Shown here: in pieces, positions 11,765-15,175 of the stretch | Numbering within the stretch: the stretch's first letter is position 1 | How the letters are laid out: every line of letters begins with the position of its first letter | Assembly (NCBI GenBank): GCA_900545325.1 | Contig: UQZE01000040.1 | Coordinates: forward strand, 1-15,175 | Direction: 5' to 3' | DNA from: an uncultured Eubacteriales bacterium | GTDB lineage: Bacteria > Bacillota > Clostridia > Christensenellales > Borkfalkiaceae | Length of the DNA stretch: 15,175 bases | The notes under the pieces: generated by a model | Databases searched by the model: none | The model's input: only the letters and a program-made list of their open reading frames with translations | Told to the model about the DNA's origin: nothing | Position numbers and translations under genes: made by a program

Positions 11765-13561
11765 CTATAAAATTTCCTCTATCGTCCGGAGCAGTTTTTC
11801 CGTAGTCAGCCCCGCCTGTTCGAGCTGGCGTTTCACGCTCGCCTGTTTCACCACGCCGACCTCGAACGCAAGGTTCTTTACGCGGAATTTTCCGCCGCGG
11901 CGCGCGAAGTATTCCAGAACGCCGCTGCCGAAACCGCCTCTCAGCACGTTTTCCTCCATCGTGATCACGGGACGGCGCGCGACGCTTTCCAGCATGGCGA
12001 CGTCGAGCGGGCAAACGCACCGCGCGTTCACCACGCATACCTTTTTGCGCTTTTCCGCCGCTCTGAGCGCGGCGTTCACCATTCTCGGCCCCACGGCGAG
12101 CACGGTTACGTCGCCGTCGGGCGTGAGTTTTTCCCACGTTTCCACGCCGCCGTCCGACGGCAGGGAACATTCCTCCTCGCCGTTGGGATAGCGGATTGCC
12201 ACGGGCGAGGGCTTTTCCGCCGCGTACGCCAGCATGCGTTTGAGTTCCTCCGTGCTGCGGGGCGCGAGCACCGTCATGTTCGGCATGGAGGAAAGGTAAC
12301 TCAGATCGTAAAGCCCCTGATGCGTAACGCCGTCCGCGCCGACGGCGCCCGCCCTGTCGAGACAAAAAGTAACGTTCAGATTCTGCAAGGCCACGTCGTG
12401 CAGAATTTCGTCGTAAGCACGCTGCAAAAATGTGGAATACACCGCGACCACGGGCTTGAGCCCCGCCGCCGCCAGTCCGCCCGCGAGCGTTACCGCGTAT
12501 TCTTCGCAGATGCCCACGTCGAGAAAACTTTCCTTATGCGCTTTTTCAAAACCCGCCAGCCCCGTGCCGTCCTTCATACCCGCCGTAACGGCGAAAACCT
12601 TGTCGTCCTTATCCGCGAGGGCGGTCAGCGCCTCCCCGAACGCCGAGGAATAGGCGTTCACGCTGTCTTCAAACTTCTTGGACACGCCGTGAAAGCGTTC
12701 GGCCTGCTCCTCCGCACTTTTGTAACCCTTGCCCTTGGTCGTGTTGACGTGCAGCAATATAGGCTTTTCCGTATCTTTCAGCCGCCGCAGAGTGGAAACG
12801 AGTTCTTTCATGTCGTGGCCGTCCACGACGCCCACGTATTTAAACCCGATATAATCGAGATAATTGTGCCTGTTCAGATTGCGCTTTACGTAGTCGCGGA
12901 ACGCGACCATCCCCTTTGTAACGAAAGAATTGCCGAAAACCTTTTTTACGCCGCGCTTGAACTTTTCGTACCCGCTGCCCGTGGTCATGCGGGTGAGCAT
13001 GCGGTACAGCCCGCTGGTATTTTTGGAAATGGACATGCCGTTGTCGTTTAAAACGACGATGAAATTTTTCGGCTTTTCGTTTGCAGAAATGAGCGCTTCC
13101 ACGCTCAGTCCGTTGACCAGCGCCCCGTCGCCCACGACGGAAATGACCTTATATTTTTCGCCCAGCTTGTCGCGCGCGTAGCAATAGCCCAGCCCCGCTG
13201 CGACCGCCGTGCCCGCATGCCCGGTGGAAAAGGGATCGGCCTCGCTTTCCTCGCGGCAGGGAAAGCCCGAAAGCCCGCCCTCGGTGCGCAGCGTGGAAAA
13301 CTTTTCCCCGCGCCCCGTGAGGATCTTGTGCGTGTAACATTGATGCCCCACGTCGAAAATAATTTTATCCGCCGGGATATCGAACACGTAATGGAGCGCG
13401 ACGGTCAGTTCCACCACGCCGAGGTTGGAGGCGAGGTGCCCTCCGTTGTCATAGGCGTTTTCTATGATCTCCCGCCGTATTTCCTCCGACAGCGCATTCA
13501 GTTGTTTCACGTCCATTTCTTTCAGGCGGTCCTTGGAAATAACGACTTGTTTACAATTCAT
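11765..13561 (-). CDS. dxs: 1-deoxy-D-xylulose-5-phosphate synthase
   Basis: A 598-residue thiamine-diphosphate enzyme that condenses pyruvate and glyceraldehyde 3-phosphate to DXP, the first step of the MEP isoprenoid pathway and a precursor for thiamine and pyridoxal. The N-terminus has GGHLASNLGVVELTVALH (40-57) and FDVGHQCYTHKILTGR (69-84). The ThDP/Mg site is GDGALVNG (144-151) with LNDNGMSIS (171-179). Later come EEYAVTLAGGLAAAG with the catalytic Glu, YSTFLQRAYDEILHDVALQN and DRAGAVGADGVTHQG. Most family members read EQHAV where this one has EEYAV. The family alignment supports ATG 13561, yet no ribosome binding site precedes it and the promoter implies a 3-base leader. First gene of the dxs - S51 peptidase - queH operon. 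Confidence 0.95.
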   Translation of the reverse strand: MNCKQVVISKDRLKEMDVKQLNALSEEIRREIIENAYDNGGHLASNLGVVELTVALHYVFDIPADKIIFDVGHQCYTHKILTGRGEKFSTLRTEGGLSGFPCREESEADPFSTGHAGTAVAAGLGYCYARDKLGEKYKVISVVGDGALVNGLSVEALISANEKPKNFIVVLNDNGMSISKNTSGLYRMLTRMTTGSGYEKFKRGVKKVFGNSFVTKGMVAFRDYVKRNLNRHNYLDYIGFKYVGVVDGHDMKELVSTLRRLKDTEKPILLHVNTTKGKGYKSAEEQAERFHGVSKKFEDSVNAYSSAFGEALTALADKDDKVFAVTAGMKDGTGLAGFEKAHKESFLDVGICEEYAVTLAGGLAAAGLKPVVAVYSTFLQRAYDEILHDVALQNLNVTFCLDRAGAVGADGVTHQGLYDLSYLSSMPNMTVLAPRSTEELKRMLAYAAEKPSPVAIRYPNGEEECSLPSDGGVETWEKLTPDGDVTVLAVGPRMVNAALRAAEKRKKVCVVNARCVCPLDVAMLESVARRPVITMEENVLRGGFGSGVLEYFARRGGKFRVKNLAFEVGVVKQASVKRQLEQAGLTTEKLLRTIEEIL

Positions 13562-13570
13562 AATATTTTT

Positions 13571-13599
13571 ATTATAATCCCTTTTTAACTCTTTGTCAA
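13571..13599 (-). promoter_or_regulatory. Perfect consensus promoter of dxs
   Basis: Minus strand TTGACA (13599-13594), 17 bases, TATAAT (13576-13571): no mismatch to the sigma-A consensus. Counting 7 bases from the -10 box gives a start at 13564, only 3 bases before the dxs ATG. Confidence 0.85.
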
Positions 13600-13625
13600 T
13601 TTCTGCGCCCTTTAAATTGCGCGCG

Positions 13626-13654
13626 AAAAAAAACGGGACGCGCACGCGCGTCCC
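13626..13654 (-). terminator. Intrinsic terminator of the cyclophilin gene
   Basis: On the minus strand GGGACGCG (13654-13647), a 4-base loop and CGCGTCCC (13642-13635) form a GC stem of 8 bp, closed at the loop by two further possible pairs, followed by G and eight T (13633-13626). It lies 16 bases after the cyclophilin stop and isolates dxs from it. Confidence 0.9.
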
Positions 13655-13670
13655 CTCGCTATTCACGCCT

Positions 13671-14189
13671 TTACAGCATTTCCGGTTCGGGATAGTCCTG
13701 TCCGAACGTTTCCACGCTCATTTTCGAAATGACCTGCTCAACCTGCGGGCGGTCTTCGTAATCGACGTAGCCCGAAGCGATCTCGTCGACCACGTCCATG
13801 CCCTCGATCACCTTGCCGAAAGCCGCGTACTGCCCGTCGAGATGCGGGCTGTCCGCATGCATGATGAAGAACTGGCTGCCCGCGCTGTTCGGATTGCGGG
13901 AACGCGCCATGGACAGCACGCCGCGCGTGTGTTTCAGATCGTTTTTGAAACCGTTTGCGGTAAATTCTCCCTTGATGGTGTACCGCGGCCCGCCCGTGCC
14001 GTTGCCGTTGGGATCGCCGCCCTGGATCATAAAGCCCTTGATCACCCTGTGAAAGGTAAGATCGTCGTAAAAACCTTTCTTAATCAGGTAGATAAAGTTG
14101 TTGACGGTATTAGGAGCTTTCTCGGGATACAGCTCCGCCTTGATGACCCCGCCCTTTTTCATTTTGATGGTCACGATGGGATTTTGCAT
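13671..14189 (-). CDS. Cyclophilin-type peptidyl-prolyl cis-trans isomerase
   Basis: A 172-residue cytosolic cyclophilin that speeds proline isomerisation during protein folding. Active-site stretches are FHRVIKGFMIQGGD (46-59, with the catalytic Arg48), SAGSQFFIMHAD (102-113) and LDGQYAAFGKV (117-127). The Trp that binds cyclosporin in human cyclophilin A is replaced by His116, as is common in bacteria. The short C-terminal tail (ETFGQDYPEPEML) is acidic. ATG 14189 is set by AAGGAG (14203-14198) 8 bases upstream, so the longer frame from 14312, which would overlap the promoter, is rejected. No signal peptide. Single-gene transcript with its own promoter and terminator. Confidence 0.93.
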   Translation of the reverse strand: MQNPIVTIKMKKGGVIKAELYPEKAPNTVNNFIYLIKKGFYDDLTFHRVIKGFMIQGGDPNGNGTGGPRYTIKGEFTANGFKNDLKHTRGVLSMARSRNPNSAGSQFFIMHADSPHLDGQYAAFGKVIEGMDVVDEIASGYVDYEDRPQVEQVISKMSVETFGQDYPEPEML

Positions 14190-14211
14190 ATTCGACACTC
14201 CTTTTTTATTT

Positions 14212-14240
14212 ATTTTATCACCGATATTATCGTATGTCAA
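14212..14240 (-). promoter_or_regulatory. Sigma-A promoter of the cyclophilin gene
   Basis: Minus strand TTGACA (14240-14235), 17 bases, TAAAAT (14217-14212), again with TGA directly before the -10 box as at the purine permease. Leader of about 16 bases. Confidence 0.8.
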
Positions 14241-14284
14241 TATGTAATTAAGTTTAAATTCTTTGAAAAACCGCAAAAATCGCC

Positions 14285-14313
14285 TTGACGGAAACGCCGC
14301 GCGCGTGTACAAT
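14285..14313 (+). promoter_or_regulatory. Sigma-A promoter of the M29 aminopeptidase gene
   Basis: TTGACG (14285-14290), 17 bases, TACAAT (14308-14313). Predicted start near 14320, about 28 bases before ATG 14348. The cyclophilin promoter diverges from it 45 bases away. Confidence 0.75.
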
Positions 14314-14347
14314 ATTAGTATAATAAAAACAAAAGGACATTATGTTT

Positions 14348-15175
14348 ATGGAAGAGAAAAAAATAAAGACCTTTGCGGAACTCATTTTAAGGCTCGGCGT
14401 AAACGTGCAGAAAGGCCAGCCCGTACTCATCAACTGCCCTGTGGAAAAAGCTGAAATCGGCAGGATTTTCGCGGAAAAAGCCTATGAAGTCGGCGCTTCC
14501 TACGTCAAAATCAAATACGGCGACGAAAAACTCGCCCGCATCAATTACCTCCATGCGGCGGAAGAAGTCCTCTGCGACGTGCCGCCCTCCGCCGTTGCGG
14601 AAAAGCTGGAGCTTTTAGAACGCGGCTATTGCTACGTTTCCATCGTGGCGGAAGATCCCAACATTTTAAAAGGCCTGGACGAAAAGAAAATCGCCAACGT
14701 GAACAAAGCCTTTTCCAAGGCAAATAAAAAATTTCATGACGGCGTGATGAACAACGCCATACGCTGGTGCGTGGTGAGCGTGCCGAGCGAGGCCTGGGCG
14801 AAGGAAGTATTCCCCGACGCGGACGACCCGCAGGAAACGCTGTGGGAAGCCATTGCGAAGAGCGTGCGCCTGTATGCCGCCGACCCCGTGGAGGAATGGA
14901 AAAAACATATCGCCACGCTCAACAGGCGGGCGGAATTCCTCAACGAAAACGACTTCGATTACCTGCACTACACCTCGGCGAACGGCACCGATCTGAAAGT
15001 GGGGCTCGCGGAAAATCACCGCTGGCTCGCCGCGGAGGAAGTCGGGCAGGACGGCGTGAAATTCATTGCAAACATGCCCACCGAAGAGGTGTTTACCGCG
15101 CCGCACCGCCTGCGCGTGGACGGCGTGGTCAAAAACGCGCTGCCGCTCGTAGAAAACGGCAACGTGATAGACGGT
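14348..15175 (+). CDS. M29 family aminopeptidase, N-terminal part (cut by window end)
   Basis: 276 codons with no stop; the frame continues beyond base 15175, and full-length members have about 410 residues. M29 enzymes (AmpS/PepS, thermophilic aminopeptidase) are cytosolic two-metal exopeptidases that remove N-terminal residues from peptides. The family start is seen in FAELILRLGVNVQKGQPVLI (9-28), then YVKIKYGDE (52-60), LHYTSANGTDLKVGL (206-220) and the metal-binding stretch ANMPTEEVFTAP (241-252), whose Glu246/247 include a metal ligand. The remaining His and Asp ligands lie outside the window. ATG 14348 is preferred to ATG 14342 because AAGGA (14333-14337) is 10 bases before the former and only 4 before the latter; either is possible. 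Confidence 0.9.
   Translation, partial: MEEKKIKTFAELILRLGVNVQKGQPVLINCPVEKAEIGRIFAEKAYEVGASYVKIKYGDEKLARINYLHAAEEVLCDVPPSAVAEKLELLERGYCYVSIVAEDPNILKGLDEKKIANVNKAFSKANKKFHDGVMNNAIRWCVVSVPSEAWAKEVFPDADDPQETLWEAIAKSVRLYAADPVEEWKKHIATLNRRAEFLNENDFDYLHYTSANGTDLKVGLAENHRWLAAEEVGQDGVKFIANMPTEEVFTAPHRLRVDGVVKNALPLVENGNVIDG

Noticed and set aside
13562..13666. 35-residue N-terminal extension of Dxs
   Set aside because: It covers the perfect dxs promoter and the cyclophilin terminator region, and Dxs proteins start near the chosen ATG.
1..15175. CRISPR array, insertion sequence, phage or defence genes
   Set aside because: No regularly spaced repeats, transposase, integrase, nuclease or toxin-antitoxin signatures were seen on either strand.

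Overview
This window looks like chromosomal DNA of an endospore-forming member of the Clostridia (Bacillota). It has a moderately high GC content, gene-dense and strand-mixed order, AGGAGG-type ribosome binding sites, TTGACA/TATAAT promoters, and both a sporulation sigma factor and a SpoVB-like flippase. No phage, insertion sequence, CRISPR array, rRNA or tRNA gene was seen. Placement below class level (for example a gut Christensenellales-type lineage) would be a guess. No gene-free stretch exceeds 300 bases; the longest are about 255 bases (2501-2755 and 3044-3298), and both hold regulatory sequence.

Left part (1-4849): a consensus promoter points leftward out of the window. Next comes sigK with a sigma-E-like promoter, then a convergent AzgA/PbuG-type purine permease with a long structured leader. 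A tiny two-LysM protein and a SpoVB/MurJ-like flippase are divergently oriented. Several of these genes point to sporulation or spore envelope assembly.

Middle (4850-10417): an ECF transporter S component is preceded by a clear tetrahydrofolate riboswitch, a terminator and a hairpin over its ribosome binding site, which identifies it as a probable folate transporter (FolT). Divergent from it is a DUF421-DUF4363 gene pair. Then, on the minus strand, come an archaeal-type aspartyl-tRNA synthetase of the aspartate--tRNA(Asn) ligase kind, a small InlB-repeat lipoprotein and a translationally coupled DUF1835-like protein. A DegV fatty-acid-binding protein diverges from the synthetase gene.

Right part (10428-15175): the minus-strand operon dxs - S51 peptidase - queH has a perfect consensus promoter that predicts a nearly leaderless dxs mRNA. 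A cyclophilin gene has its own promoter and terminator. A truncated M29 aminopeptidase gene runs off the right end.

The most notable items are non-coding: the THF riboswitch with its two-level expression platform, a double-hairpin element present in two copies, and several genes (dxs, the DUF421 gene, the LysM gene) that lack a ribosome binding site and whose predicted transcription starts lie at or near the start codon. I found no convincing new multi-gene defence or metabolic system. The least characterised protein pairs are the InlB-repeat lipoprotein with the DUF1835-like protein, and DUF421 with DUF4363.
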